Notes: generated by a model from the letters alone, not told the origin. Positions 33,319 to 43,163 are shown, numbered from the stretch's first letter. The stretch: DNA of 64,000 bases from an uncultured Winogradskyella sp. (GCF_947498345.1 NZ_CANMJY010000002.1:248001-312000); one strand, 5' to 3'. Program-made: numbers and translations.

Positions 33319-33765
33319 ATGCACAAATTATTAAAAATAATAGCGGCAGTAATTGGTCTAGTAGGTATAGTTTCTTTAGTTAGAATTATATCAAAAGGAA
33401 ACGACGCAATTGAAGCAGCTGCTAAAGAAGGAGACACTGCTATAGTAGAACCAATGGCTTGGGCTGCTTATGTGATGCTAGGTTTAGTGTTAGTTTTTGT
33501 TATTGGTTTTGTTTTAAAAAATCTATTTACAAATACGGCTGGTCTTAAAAATACGTTAATAGGTGTAGGAGCTTTTGCTGCGGTTCTAATTATATCTTAT
33601 GTTACCGCTGGAGGTGATTCGATGATTTATAAATTACAAGATGGAGTTGCAACAAGTTCTCAATCCCAAATGGTAGGTGCAGGCTTAACAGCATTCTATA
33701 TTTTGATTGTCGTAGCGGCACTAGCAATGATATTCTCTGGGGTAAAAAAAATAATTAATAAATAA
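33319..33765 (+). CDS. Four-helix membrane protein in the ExbB-ExbD group, unknown function
   Basis: This 148-residue hydrophobic protein has four predicted helices (about 3-25, 48-70, 80-98, 120-143) and short loops. I recognise no enzyme motif. It sits 9 bp after exbB and 6 bp before the first exbD, a position that suggests a subunit or assembly factor of the motor. Similar genes in this position are common in Bacteroidota. Confidence 0.78.
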   Translation: MHKLLKIIAAVIGLVGIVSLVRIISKGNDAIEAAAKEGDTAIVEPMAWAAYVMLGLVLVFVIGFVLKNLFTNTAGLKNTLIGVGAFAAVLIISYVTAGGDSMIYKLQDGVATSSQSQMVGAGLTAFYILIVVAALAMIFSGVKKIINK

Positions 33766-33771
33766 CATAGT

Positions 33772-34407
33772 ATGGCAAAACGATCGGCACCAGAAGTAAA
33801 TGCAGGTTCAATGGCTGACATTGCCTTCTTATTACTTATCTTTTTCTTGGTAACAACAACAATAGAAAAAGATAAAGGATTATTAAGGAGTTTGCCTCCT
33901 ATTGACGATACTCAAACTGAACCGCCGCAAATTAAACAGAAAAATTTGTTTACTGTACTTATAAACCGAAACAACCAATTACTTGTTGAAGATGAGCAAA
34001 TGGAGTTAAAGGATTTAAGACAAGCAGCCATAGAGTTTCTAGATAATGGTGGTGGTACCAATCATGCAGGTAAAAGTTGTGATTATTGTCAAGGAAAGCG
34101 TTTAGATGACTCTTCGGATCATCCAGATAAAGCTATTATCTCAATGAAACATGATAGGGAGACTTCTTATGAGCAATATATGGATGTACAAAATGAGTTA
34201 GTAGCGGCTTATAACTTTTTGAGAGAAAGAGAAGCTAAAAGATTGTACAAGCAATATTACCCTAATGCTGACAAAGTATTTACAGCTATGTTAGAGGAGA
34301 AAGAAAAGAATCAATTTAGTAAGGATGAAGTGCTTAATGAACGTATAGAAGAAATTAAGAAACTATTCCCTATGAAATTGTCCGAGGCAGAACCAGATAA
34401 AAATTAA
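33772..34407 (+). CDS. exbD: ExbD-family protein with a CxxC pair
   Basis: This 211-residue protein has the ExbD N-terminus (MADIAFLLLIFFLVTTTIEK, with the proton-bearing Asp16), one membrane helix and a periplasmic domain. The periplasmic part is longer than the classical form (about 140 residues) and contains SCDYCQGKRLDD, with Cys103 and Cys106, then a Lys/Glu-rich helical tail (about 145-205). The CxxC pair suggests a disulfide or metal. It forms a motor with the upstream ExbB. A second exbD follows 11 bp later. Confidence 0.88.
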   Translation: MAKRSAPEVNAGSMADIAFLLLIFFLVTTTIEKDKGLLRSLPPIDDTQTEPPQIKQKNLFTVLINRNNQLLVEDEQMELKDLRQAAIEFLDNGGGTNHAGKSCDYCQGKRLDDSSDHPDKAIISMKHDRETSYEQYMDVQNELVAAYNFLREREAKRLYKQYYPNADKVFTAMLEEKEKNQFSKDEVLNERIEEIKKLFPMKLSEAEPDKN

Positions 34408-34418
34408 AAGTAACAAAT

Positions 34419-34883
34419 ATGTCAAAGTTTAAAAAAGGAAAACAAGGGGATTTACCGGCAATATCGACGGCATCCTTACCTGATATTGTATTTATGTTGC
34501 TTTTCTTTTTCATGGTAGCAACCGTTATGAGAGATAGCACATTGATGATTGAAAATAATTTACCTAGTGCAGATCAGGTTGAGAAGCTTAAAAAAGACAG
34601 AACAACATACATCTATGCTGGTAAACCAAGTACTCAATATAAGCACCTAGGTGAAGAACCTAGAATTCAGTTTAATGATGCCTTTATTGGGGTTGAAGAT
34701 GTAAGATCTTCAGTACTCCAGGCTCAGGCAGATATGGTTGAAGAACTAAAAAGTAAAATTGTTATTGGATTAAAGGTAGATAAAAACACCCATGCTGGCT
34801 TAGTGTCAGATATTAAGCAAGAACTACGTAAAGCAAATACACTTAAAGTAATGTATATTGCCAATGCAAAAGCTGAAGAATAA
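34419..34883 (+). CDS. exbD: ExbD-family protein, second copy
   Basis: This 154-residue ExbD has the canonical short form: basic N-terminus, ASLPDIVFMLLFFFMVATVM helix with Asp22, and a periplasmic strand-helix-strand domain ending in TLKVMYIANAKAEE. The two ExbD proteins differ in length and periplasmic sequence, so a mixed ExbD pair in one motor is possible. The unit ends at a terminator. Confidence 0.88.
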   Translation: MSKFKKGKQGDLPAISTASLPDIVFMLLFFFMVATVMRDSTLMIENNLPSADQVEKLKKDRTTYIYAGKPSTQYKHLGEEPRIQFNDAFIGVEDVRSSVLQAQADMVEELKSKIVIGLKVDKNTHAGLVSDIKQELRKANTLKVMYIANAKAEE

Positions 34884-34901
34884 CAAAATCTTAATTTTAT
34901 A

Positions 34902-34935
34902 AAAAAAGCGCCCTGAGAATTCAGGGCGTTTTTTT
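34902..34935 (+). terminator. Terminator of the exbB-exbD unit
   Basis: Core stem CGCCCTGA / TCAGGGCG around GAAT, with A-rich 5' and T-rich 3' flanks (34902-34935), so it ends the plus-strand unit. Confidence 0.85.
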
Positions 34936-34981
34936 ATTAGATATCAACACAGTTAAAACAAAGATTTTGTAGATTTATCTT

Positions 34982-35680
34982 ATGAAGTATTGCATATTAC
35001 TTTTAATGATTTGTATTAGTTTTTTTGGATTTGCTCAAGATGATGAAGATGCCGATAAATCTAAGTTATATAAAAACTATAGAGAAGACCAATTTTATAT
35101 TTCAGCAACCTATAATTTACTGACCAATAAACCTGACGGCGTTAACCAAAATAGTTTTTCATCGGGATTTCATTTTGGTTTTATCAGAGATATGCCAGTT
35201 AATCAAAGAAGAAACATCTCATTAGGTTTGGGAATAGGTCTATCCACTAACTCATATAATCAAAATGTATCGATTGTAGAGATAAATGACCAACTCGTTT
35301 ATAATGTAATTGATGAAAGTGAGGTTAATGTATCAAAAAACAAGTTTACGACCTACTTGGTAGAAGTGCCTATTGAGTTTAGGTGGAGAACATCAACAGC
35401 TTCAGATTATAATTTTTGGCGTATCTACTCAGGATTTAAATTTGGCTATATATTTTATAATTCTGCTAAGTTTAAAAGTGATGCAGATAATGAAAGACTA
35501 TCTAACATAGACGATTTCAATAAAATTCAATATGGTATAACATTAAGTGCTGGTTATGGCACTTGGAATTTTCATATGTATTATGGTTTAAATTCAATCT
35601 TTGGAGGTGATGCGAAATTAGATGGTAAATCTATTGATGTAAAATCTTTTAAATTAGGGCTAATGTTCTACATCTTATAA
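34982..35680 (+). CDS. PorT-family-like outer-membrane beta-barrel protein
   Basis: This 232-residue protein has a signal peptide (ISFFGFAQ) and a mature barrel with alternating strands ending in VKSFKLGLMFYIL. It begins with an acidic stretch (DDEDADKSK). It resembles the PorT-type barrel family (PorT is a T9SS subunit), but the family is broad and the gene context here is exbBD rather than T9SS genes, so I do not claim PorT function. Its last 6 bp overlap the end of the convergent PAP2-like gene. Confidence 0.75.
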   Translation: MKYCILLLMICISFFGFAQDDEDADKSKLYKNYREDQFYISATYNLLTNKPDGVNQNSFSSGFHFGFIRDMPVNQRRNISLGLGIGLSTNSYNQNVSIVEINDQLVYNVIDESEVNVSKNKFTTYLVEVPIEFRWRTSTASDYNFWRIYSGFKFGYIFYNSAKFKSDADNERLSNIDDFNKIQYGITLSAGYGTWNFHMYYGLNSIFGGDAKLDGKSIDVKSFKLGLMFYIL

Positions 35681-36283
35681 CCAGTAGTTTAAAAAAACAA
35701 GTTGAGGAAATAATCCCACTAACATACCAATAATTAATTCTTGATTAGTATGTGCTTTTAAATGCAAACGCGATGTGGCAATAGCGCCAAGAATCATCAT
35801 CATTAAAGCAATAGTACCATTTATATTAATTTGATAATGAATCCCAATAGCCACTGCGAACATAAAAAAACCAGAAGCAGCTATCATATGTATGCTTGCT
35901 TTTACTTTAAAAACTGCCATTATAAAACAAGCTAAAGTAGAGCACAAAATACCTAAGAAAAAATAGTACAATTCCACAATTTCATTTGGAGTTAAGACGC
36001 GCATAAGAATAAGGCTGATAATAACGCAGTTAATGAATAATGGAATTAGCCTTTCTTTTGTGCTTACTAAATATATGGTTTTAACCTTGTTCACCGTTTT
36101 TAGTAAAAAAAACAAAAGAATGGGTAAAATAATTGTAAGGATTATAATAGAAAATATTTTAGCATTTCTTATAGGCTCTGGGATAAAACGAGGTGTCTTA
36201 GAAAAATAGAATAATACACCAAGAAGCGGCATTATTAAAGGATGAAAAACAAACGATATACTTTTTAAAATAAAATCTTTCAT
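35675..36283 (-). CDS. PAP2-superfamily-like integral membrane protein
   Basis: This 202-residue protein has about six membrane helices. The last part holds SIHMIAASGFFMF and ATSRLHLKAHTNQELIIGMLVG, a pattern like the PAP2 motifs (SxH...SR...H...G) that dephosphorylate lipid phosphates. The first PAP2 motif (KxxxxxRP) is not clear, and the histidine spacing is only similar, so activity is uncertain. It lies 16 bp after rpoN on the same strand. Confidence 0.55.
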   Translation of the reverse strand: MKDFILKSISFVFHPLIMPLLGVLFYFSKTPRFIPEPIRNAKIFSIIILTIILPILLFFLLKTVNKVKTIYLVSTKERLIPLFINCVIISLILMRVLTPNEIVELYYFFLGILCSTLACFIMAVFKVKASIHMIAASGFFMFAVAIGIHYQININGTIALMMMILGAIATSRLHLKAHTNQELIIGMLVGLFPQLVFLNYWL

Positions 36284-36299
36284 CCTAAGTTTAATATGC

Positions 36300-37763
36300 T
36301 TATAATTCTTTTCTTAAACGTGCCACAGGAATATCTAATTGCTCTCTGTATTTGGCAACTGTGCGTCTGGCAATAGGGTAACCTTTTTCTTTTAATATTT
36401 TAGAAAGTGCCTCATCGGTAAGTGGTTTCTTTTTATTCTCTTCCTCAATTACAGTTTCAAGAATTTTTTTAATTTCTCTCGTTGATACTTCTTCGCCCTG
36501 ATCATTAGTCATAGATTCAGAGAAAAACTCTTTTATAAGTTTAGTACCATATGGTGTATCCACATATTTACTATTAGCAACACGCGAAATAGTTGAGACA
36601 TCCATCTCAATTTCGTCAGCGATATCTTTTAAAATCATTGGTCGCAACTTACGTTCATCGCCTGTTAAAAAATACTCTTTTTGATAGTTCATAATAGAAC
36701 TCATTGTTACAAAAAGCGTCTGTTGACGTTGCCTAACAGCTTCAATAAACCATTTAGCGGCATCAAGCTTTTGTTTAATGAACATTACTGCATCTTTTTG
36801 GGCTTTAGACCTTTCTTTACTATCCTTGTAGCCTTTAAGCATATTATTATATTCTCTCGATACATGAAGCTCTGGTGCATTTCTACCATTAAGTGTCAAC
36901 TCTAATTCTCCATCAACAATTTTTATAGCAAAGTCTGGTACAATATGCTCAACAATTTTATTATTGCCAGCATAAGAACCACCAGGTTTGGGATTTAAAC
37001 GTTCTATTTCTTCAATAGCATCTTTAAGTTGTTCTTCATTAATGTTGAATTTCTGCATCAACTTTTTATAATGCTTTTTGGTAAACTGCTCAAAAGCTTT
37101 ATCGATAATAGCCGTTGCTAGTTCTATATCAGGGTTTTGCTCCTTTCTGTGTAATTGAATGCTCAAACATTCTTGAAGATTTCTTGCTGCAACTCCAGCA
37201 GGATCTAATTGATGTACAATTTGAAGCACTTTTTCTACCTCTTCTTCTGTTGTATAAACATTCTGTGTAAATGCTAAATCATCCGTAATATCAGATAAAG
37301 AACGGCGTATATAACCACTCTCATCCACACTACCAACTAAGAAATAAGCAATTTCTTCTTCCTGATCAGATAATCTAAATGTATTTAATTGATTAATTAA
37401 ATGTTGAGTAAATGACGTACCTGCAGCATAGGGTATGCTTTTTTCTTCATCGTCCGCACTATAATTATTGGCTTGTGTTCTATATTCAGGTATTTCGTCG
37501 TCACTAAGGTACTCATCAATGTTAATATCGTCCGCATCAATTGTGTCGTTGTCATTTAAGTCGTCAGTAGTATTATCAAACTCGTCAAAATTATCGTCAC
37601 GGGTTTCCTCTTTACCTGTATCTAATGCAGGGTTTTCTTCAAGCTCTTGTTTTAAACGTTGTTCAAAAGCTTGCGTAGGTAACTGAATCAGTTTCATCAG
37701 TTGAATCTGCTGTGGTGATAGCTTTTGTGATAGCTTAAATTGTAAATACTGTTTTAGGGCCAT
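36300..37763 (-). CDS. rpoN: RNA polymerase sigma-54 factor
   Basis: This 487-residue sigma factor has the Gln-rich region I (KLSQKLSPQQIQLMKLIQLP), an acidic Asp/Glu region II (about 45-115) and the core-binding domain. The C-terminal RpoN box ARRTVAKYRE that reads the -24 promoter element comes last. It needs an AAA+ enhancer-binding activator, and none is in the window. It follows asnS on the same strand, separated by the asnS terminator. Confidence 0.96.
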   Translation of the reverse strand: MALKQYLQFKLSQKLSPQQIQLMKLIQLPTQAFEQRLKQELEENPALDTGKEETRDDNFDEFDNTTDDLNDNDTIDADDINIDEYLSDDEIPEYRTQANNYSADDEEKSIPYAAGTSFTQHLINQLNTFRLSDQEEEIAYFLVGSVDESGYIRRSLSDITDDLAFTQNVYTTEEEVEKVLQIVHQLDPAGVAARNLQECLSIQLHRKEQNPDIELATAIIDKAFEQFTKKHYKKLMQKFNINEEQLKDAIEEIERLNPKPGGSYAGNNKIVEHIVPDFAIKIVDGELELTLNGRNAPELHVSREYNNMLKGYKDSKERSKAQKDAVMFIKQKLDAAKWFIEAVRQRQQTLFVTMSSIMNYQKEYFLTGDERKLRPMILKDIADEIEMDVSTISRVANSKYVDTPYGTKLIKEFFSESMTNDQGEEVSTREIKKILETVIEEENKKKPLTDEALSKILKEKGYPIARRTVAKYREQLDIPVARLRKEL

Positions 37764-37792
37764 TTATTAAATTCTGAATAGCTATAAAAATA

Positions 37793-37831
37793 CTAAAAAA
37801 ACCTGTTAGGTTTCTAAAACCATACAGGTTT
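37793..37831 (-). terminator. Terminator of asnS
   Basis: AAACCTGT and ACAGGTTT (37799-37831) pair around an inner GGTTT/AAACC hairpin, and the minus-strand tail is T-rich. It lies just after the asnS stop codon and before the rpoN start. Confidence 0.75.
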
Positions 37832-37841
37832 AATACTTTGT

Positions 37842-39275
37842 TTAGAACTCTGCATTCTGAGGTGTACGTGGATAAGGAATCACATCTCTAATATTACTCA
37901 TTCCTGTAGCAAACATTACCAATCGCTCAAAGCCTAATCCAAACCCAGAATGTACAGCAGTACCATATTTACGTAAATCTAAATACCACCATAATTCTTC
38001 CTCAGGTATATCTAAGGCTGCCATTTTTTCTTTTAATACATCCAAACGTTCCTCACGTTGCGAACCACCAACCATTTCTCCAATGCCTGGGAATAAGATA
38101 TCCATTGCTCTTACTGTTTTTCCGTCTTCATTTAAGCGCATATAAAAAGCTTTAATATTTGCAGGATAATCAAATAATATTACAGGGCATTTAAAATGTT
38201 TTTCAACTAAAAAACGTTCGTGCTCAGATTGTAAATCTGCTCCCCATTCTTCAATAATATAATTGAATTTCTTTTTCTTGTTTGGCTTACTATTTCTTAG
38301 AATTTCAATAGCTTCTGTGTAACTTACACGCATAAAGTTGTTATCTACAACAAACTTAATTTTATCAATTAAGTTCATAGGACTGCGTTGCGCCTGAGGT
38401 AATTTCTTTTCTTCGTCTTGTAAACGTTTATCTAAAAATTCCAGATCTTCTTTGTTGTGCTCTAAAACATAGCTTAATACAGATTTCATAAAGTCCTCTG
38501 CTAAATCCATATTACCAGCTAAGTCCATAAAAGCTACTTCTGGCTCAATCATCCAAAATTCTGCTAAATGGCGAGATGTGTTTGAATTTTCGGCTCTAAA
38601 AGTTGGGCCAAAAGTATAAACTTTTCCCAAAGACATAGCATAGGTTTCAGCCTCTAACTGCCCAGAAACAGTTAAGTTGGTTTCCTTGCCAAAGAAATCT
38701 TCTTTATAATCCACTTCACCATCTTCAGTTAAAGGAGGGTTTTTAGGATCTAAACCTGTCACTCTAAACATTTCGCCAGCACCTTCAGCATCACTACCTG
38801 TGATAATTGGTGTATGCATATAATAGAACCCATTATCATTAAAATATTTATGAATGGCAAATGATAATGACGAACGCAATCGCATTACCGCACTAAATGT
38901 ATTGGTTCTGGTGCGTAAATGTGCATGTTCTCTTAAGAATTCAAACGAATGTTTTTTTGGTTGTATAGGATAAGCTTCAGGATCTGAGTCGCCATGTACC
39001 TCTATAGATTTCACTTGTATTTCAACGGATTGGCCTTTACCTTGACTTTCTACGAGTTCTCCTGTAACTTCTATAGCTGCGCCAGTTGTAACACGTTTTA
39101 AAAGCGCTTCTTCAAAATTTTCAAAGTCAACAACACATTGAATATTATTTATGGTTGAGCCATCATTTAAGGCTATAAAACGATTTGCTCTAAATGTTCT
39201 TACCCATCCTTTTACGGTAACATCTTGTAGTTTTACGTTTTCAAATAATAATTCTGCTACAGATTTTGTTGTCAT
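37842..39275 (-). CDS. asnS: Asparaginyl-tRNA synthetase
   Basis: This 477-residue class IIb synthetase attaches asparagine to tRNA-Asn. It has the N-terminal OB-fold (about 1-110), motif 2 ([21 protein letters not shown]) and motif 3 ([16 protein letters not shown]). Presence of a direct AsnRS means the organism does not need the Asp-tRNA-Asn amidation route. It lies 33 bp downstream of the MMPL gene and may share its transcript. Confidence 0.96.
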   Translation of the reverse strand: MTTKSVAELLFENVKLQDVTVKGWVRTFRANRFIALNDGSTINNIQCVVDFENFEEALLKRVTTGAAIEVTGELVESQGKGQSVEIQVKSIEVHGDSDPEAYPIQPKKHSFEFLREHAHLRTRTNTFSAVMRLRSSLSFAIHKYFNDNGFYYMHTPIITGSDAEGAGEMFRVTGLDPKNPPLTEDGEVDYKEDFFGKETNLTVSGQLEAETYAMSLGKVYTFGPTFRAENSNTSRHLAEFWMIEPEVAFMDLAGNMDLAEDFMKSVLSYVLEHNKEDLEFLDKRLQDEEKKLPQAQRSPMNLIDKIKFVVDNNFMRVSYTEAIEILRNSKPNKKKKFNYIIEEWGADLQSEHERFLVEKHFKCPVILFDYPANIKAFYMRLNEDGKTVRAMDILFPGIGEMVGGSQREERLDVLKEKMAALDIPEEELWWYLDLRKYGTAVHSGFGLGFERLVMFATGMSNIRDVIPYPRTPQNAEF

Positions 39276-39307
39276 TTTTTAAATTTTTTGAAATGCTAAG
39301 ATAATTG

Positions 39308-41716
39308 TTATTCTTCGTTTTCTAAGTCGATATCGGTATCATCTTCTGATGGAATAATATCTATTGTAGGTTTACGCAATACTTCTTTATTGGCAATACT
39401 TCGCTCTAAAGATAACAGCAATGAAGGCAGTAATAATAAATTTGATAGCATTGCGAACAATAAAGTTATAGAGACTAAAGCTCCTAAAGCTACTGTACCA
39501 CCAAAACTAGATATAGTAAATACCGAAAACCCAAAGAACAATACTATAGATGTGTAAAACATACTCACACCAGTTTCTCTGAGTGCAGCATAAACGGATT
39601 TCCTGATTTTCCAGTGGTTAGCTTGTAATTCTTGCCTGTATTTTGCTAAGAAGTGAATCGTGTCATCAACTGATATACCAAAAGCTATACTAAACACCAA
39701 TATTGTAGATGGTTTTATAGGAACACCAACATAACCCATTAAACCTGCTGTAACCAAAAGAGGTAAAAGGTTAGGTATAAGAGATACAATAATCATTCTA
39801 AACGAACGGAACAAGTATGCCATAAATAGCGAAATTAGAAATATGGCAAGTGTTAATGAAATTACAAGGTTTCTTACCAAGTACTTTGTTCCTTTTTGAA
39901 ACACTAAAGCTTTACCTGTCATGGTAACTTCATAACGCTCTTTTGGAAATACTTTATCAATCTTATTCTGAAGATTCTCTTGAATACGTTCCATTTTTGC
40001 GGTACCTATGTCTTTCATAAAGGTAGTAATACGTGCATACTGACCTGTACTGTCTACAAAGTTTTTTAACAGATCAATGTCAGATGAGGAATTCTTAGCA
40101 TATGATAAAATAAAACTGTTTTCTTGACTCGTAGGCAATTGATAGTATTTTGGATTACCGTTATAATAAGCTTGCTTACTATACTTTACTAAGCTCACCA
40201 CAGAAATAGGTTTAGATAATTCGGGTATCTCATCAATTAGCACTTCTAGTTCATTAATGCGTTTTAAAGTCGCTAATTTCATAACACCTTTTTTACGCTT
40301 GGTATCTACCATAATCTCTAATGGCATTATACCGTTAAACTCATCCTCAAAAAAGCGAATGTCCTTAAAAAACTGTTTGTCTTTTGGCATATCTTCGATT
40401 AGACTACCTGAGATTTTAATCTGATTTATACCAATCATACTACCAATAATGAGTATAAGAGCTGTAACGTAAATAGTTATCTTTTTATGTTTTACCATAC
40501 GCTCCATCCAATCAACAAAACCACCAATCCAACGCTTATTGAGATGTTCTAAGTGACGTTTTTTAGGATATGGTAAAAACGTATACATTATAGGAATAAT
40601 GAGCAGACATAGGATGAAAATTGCCAGTATACTCAATGAAGCAACAATACCAAATTCTTTTAATAATTTACTCTCAGTTAAGATAAAGGTTGCAAAACCT
40701 GAAGCTGTAGTAACATTGGTCATTAATGTGGCATTACCTACTTTGGTAATAACACGTTGTAGCGATTTTACTTTGTTGCCATGCGACCTAACCTCATGTT
40801 GATATTTATTGATTAGAAAAATACAATTAGGGATACCAATTACAATTATCAAAGGCGGAATCAATGCAGTAAGTACTGTAATTTCGTAGCCCAATAAGCC
40901 TAAAATTCCAAAAGTCCACATAACCCCAATACAGACTACAATTAAAGAAATAAAGGTGGCTCTAAAGGATCTAAAAAACAAAAAGAAAATTAACGAAGTC
41001 ACTAAAAGGGCCGCTCCAATAAAAAGTCCTATTTCGTCTACAATATTTTGAGAGTTTAGAGTTCTGATGTAGGGCATACCCGAAACTCTAACGTCTAATC
41101 CAGTTTCAATTTCGAAAGTGTTGATTTTTAGCTCTAAATCTTCAATTATAAAATCTTTACGAGCAGACGTATTAACAATATCCTTCTTTAAATAAATAGC
41201 TGTACGAATAGTTTTTGTTTCTGCATTAAACAAAAAGTTATCGTAAAAAGGATATTTTTTAAACAGCTCATTTTGAAGTAAATTAATCTGCTCAATACTA
41301 GAGATTGAGTCTTTTATAAAAGGTTCTAAATCAAACTGCTCTTTTTTGGTGTTTTTCACCAATTTTTGAAGATCTTTTATAGATAAAACCGTTTCAACTT
41401 CATCATATGGTTTAAAGGATTCTGCTAGTTTATTCCAGGCATTAAGTTGTTTTACAGAAAACAGCGTTGAATCTTTTACACCAAGGACTATAAGATTACC
41501 TTCTTCACCAAAGATGTTAAGAAAATCATTATAAACTATGTTAACTTGATGGTCATCAGGTAACATATTAGCTTCGGTATAGGTAAAGCGCATATGTTTC
41601 CATTGCATACTAAAGAACACAGTTGCCAAAACAATAGCAATGAGTATAAAGATTTTATTACGAAGAATAACTCTCGCAATAGCTTCCCAAAATCCTGTGG
41701 TAAATAGTTTAAACAT
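39308..41716 (-). CDS. MMPL/RND-type transporter with sterol-sensing-like domain
   Basis: This 802-residue inner-membrane protein has 12 predicted helices in two repeats, each with a large periplasmic loop after the first helix. The repeat signatures TALIPPLIIVIGIPNCIFLINKY and VFSIAFGISVDDTIHFLAKYRQE (Asp-Asp pair) are typical of the MMPL and Patched-like branch of the RND superfamily. Relatives in bacteria move hopanoids, other lipids or quinones. The acidic C-terminal tail (EDDTDIDLENEE) is cytoplasmic. It is transcribed from a predicted promoter 111 bp upstream with a hairpin in the leader. Confidence 0.9.
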   Translation of the reverse strand: MFKLFTTGFWEAIARVILRNKIFILIAIVLATVFFSMQWKHMRFTYTEANMLPDDHQVNIVYNDFLNIFGEEGNLIVLGVKDSTLFSVKQLNAWNKLAESFKPYDEVETVLSIKDLQKLVKNTKKEQFDLEPFIKDSISSIEQINLLQNELFKKYPFYDNFLFNAETKTIRTAIYLKKDIVNTSARKDFIIEDLELKINTFEIETGLDVRVSGMPYIRTLNSQNIVDEIGLFIGAALLVTSLIFFLFFRSFRATFISLIVVCIGVMWTFGILGLLGYEITVLTALIPPLIIVIGIPNCIFLINKYQHEVRSHGNKVKSLQRVITKVGNATLMTNVTTASGFATFILTESKLLKEFGIVASLSILAIFILCLLIIPIMYTFLPYPKKRHLEHLNKRWIGGFVDWMERMVKHKKITIYVTALILIIGSMIGINQIKISGSLIEDMPKDKQFFKDIRFFEDEFNGIMPLEIMVDTKRKKGVMKLATLKRINELEVLIDEIPELSKPISVVSLVKYSKQAYYNGNPKYYQLPTSQENSFILSYAKNSSSDIDLLKNFVDSTGQYARITTFMKDIGTAKMERIQENLQNKIDKVFPKERYEVTMTGKALVFQKGTKYLVRNLVISLTLAIFLISLFMAYLFRSFRMIIVSLIPNLLPLLVTAGLMGYVGVPIKPSTILVFSIAFGISVDDTIHFLAKYRQELQANHWKIRKSVYAALRETGVSMFYTSIVLFFGFSVFTISSFGGTVALGALVSITLLFAMLSNLLLLPSLLLSLERSIANKEVLRKPTIDIIPSEDDTDIDLENEE

Positions 41717-41728
41717 TATATGGCAACC

Positions 41729-41751
41729 ACCTCAGAACTATCTCTTGAGGT
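41729..41751 (-). other. Leader hairpin before the MMPL gene
   Basis: ACCTCA and TGAGGT pair over an 11-nt loop, 12 bp upstream of the MMPL start codon. There is no T-run, so it is not a terminator. It could hide or expose the ribosome-binding region. Confidence 0.35.
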
Positions 41752-41826
41752 ATATAATTAAAATAAATAAATGGTTTTAACTAAAATATTATTGTACTTA
41801 AATCTCGTTTAGAGAGAAATGAGGCG

Positions 41827-41834
41827 CAAAGGTA
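41827..41834 (-). promoter_or_regulatory. -7 box of the MMPL-asnS unit
   Basis: TACCTTTG on the minus strand matches TAnnTTTG. It predicts a leader of about 105 nt before the MMPL start codon. Confidence 0.5.
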
Positions 41835-41882
41835 GAAAAAACCTAAGGAATTGCTAAGGAATTAACAGTAATATAATAGTGG

Positions 41883-43163
41883 TTATAATGATATATTAAA
41901 GGTAAACTTAAAAGCGATATTATCTTCTAATGCGGGTAAGTGGTATGCGCCATAACGGTATGCAAAACTTAATCCAAAGCCTAAGAGCAATTTATTGATT
42001 TCAAAGCCAGATTCTGAGTAGAGCTTGTCTAGGGTATTAAAACTTATACCTTGATGCCGGTCTATACTTTTCATATTACCAACAGCATATCTCGATATAA
42101 GTACCAATTGGGGTTTAAACCGTTCAGAAATATTAAAAGGTCTGAAGTAGTGTTTTAATTGTAATGTCGAAAACTTATCACTAAAAAATTCATTAAAGTA
42201 CATGGTTTCAAAACTGTTAAGACCTGCTACAGAAAACCGCTGAAGAATGGTTTCTTTAGTAATATTATTGGGATAAGCATGGTATAAGTGAGTCAATGGC
42301 GCATTACCACCAGCTATACCAGCAGCTAAGGTAATGTTGGTTATGGCATCATTTTTATGATTAAACTGTTGAATGGTTCTAAAATCTAACTTTGAAAAGT
42401 TAAAATCACCACCCAAAATAGATTTAAAACTTTGTGTTAATTGCAAAGTGAATTTTGGGAAACCTTCTTTGATTATTTTTGTATTATCCTCAGAAACCTC
42501 AACATTGTTAAATGGACTCCATTGTAAACTTACTTTTGCTGTACTTATGTCAAAACTATCATAGCTTTTTTCGTCTAAGATGAAGTTATAAAAATAAGTT
42601 GGGTTAATATTACTTACAGCTAATTGGGTTTCTGACAATAAATTGTCCGAGAAGCGATGCTCTAAAGCAATGGATTTAGTTATATGTCGATGAAATAAAT
42701 CAATATTTAAAAGTCTAGGTTCAAAAAAGGTAAAAAATCGCTTGTCGGTTAAAAAAGTAGAGCTTCCTGTTTCTTGTAAATCATCTGTATAAGTAAGATT
42801 AACCCATGTATTGTGAGGTTTATTAACTCTAAATCCACCACCAATACTATATTTTATACGTTTATCAGTAAATCCATAAACAACATAACCATTGAGTCTG
42901 TAACGTTCAGAAAATTGATTGTTAGTTACACCTCCTAACCCAGTTCTAAAACCTTCGTATTGGTTAAATTTTATAAGGTATCGTAAGTCAGCATCAAAAT
43001 AATTGAAAGGAAAGAATCCATTACCCAATTGTTTTAAGAATTTAGTTTTTTTGATGGAGTCTTGTACTTTTTTAACAGAGTCTTTTTCTTTTGTAATAGG
43101 GTTTTGTGCAAAGCCATTTGCTGCAAATAATATAATGAAAACAACAAAGAAATGCTTTGGCAT
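41883..43163 (-). CDS. DUF5686-type outer-membrane barrel lacking the N-terminal domain
   Basis: This 426-residue protein has a signal peptide (FAANGFAQ) and a short Lys/Asp-rich stretch, then the barrel half of the DUF5686 family. Family-typical segments are FNYFDADLRYLIKFNQYEGFRTGLGGVTN, RYRLNGYVVYGFTDKRIKYSIGG and a final FKFTFNISL. Usual members are about 800 residues with an N-terminal CarboxypepD-like domain; that part is absent here. The deleted form begins with its own signal peptide, so it looks like a real short paralogue and not a truncated gene. Function is unknown. Confidence 0.78.
   Translation of the reverse strand: MPKHFFVVFIILFAANGFAQNPITKEKDSVKKVQDSIKKTKFLKQLGNGFFPFNYFDADLRYLIKFNQYEGFRTGLGGVTNNQFSERYRLNGYVVYGFTDKRIKYSIGGGFRVNKPHNTWVNLTYTDDLQETGSSTFLTDKRFFTFFEPRLLNIDLFHRHITKSIALEHRFSDNLLSETQLAVSNINPTYFYNFILDEKSYDSFDISTAKVSLQWSPFNNVEVSEDNTKIIKEGFPKFTLQLTQSFKSILGGDFNFSKLDFRTIQQFNHKNDAITNITLAAGIAGGNAPLTHLYHAYPNNITKETILQRFSVAGLNSFETMYFNEFFSDKFSTLQLKHYFRPFNISERFKPQLVLISRYAVGNMKSIDRHQGISFNTLDKLYSESGFEINKLLLGFGLSFAYRYGAYHLPALEDNIAFKFTFNISL

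Noticed and set aside
34982..35680. Assignment as the T9SS subunit PorT
   Set aside because: The barrel type is similar, but the family is broad and the neighbours are exbBD genes, so the function is not supported.
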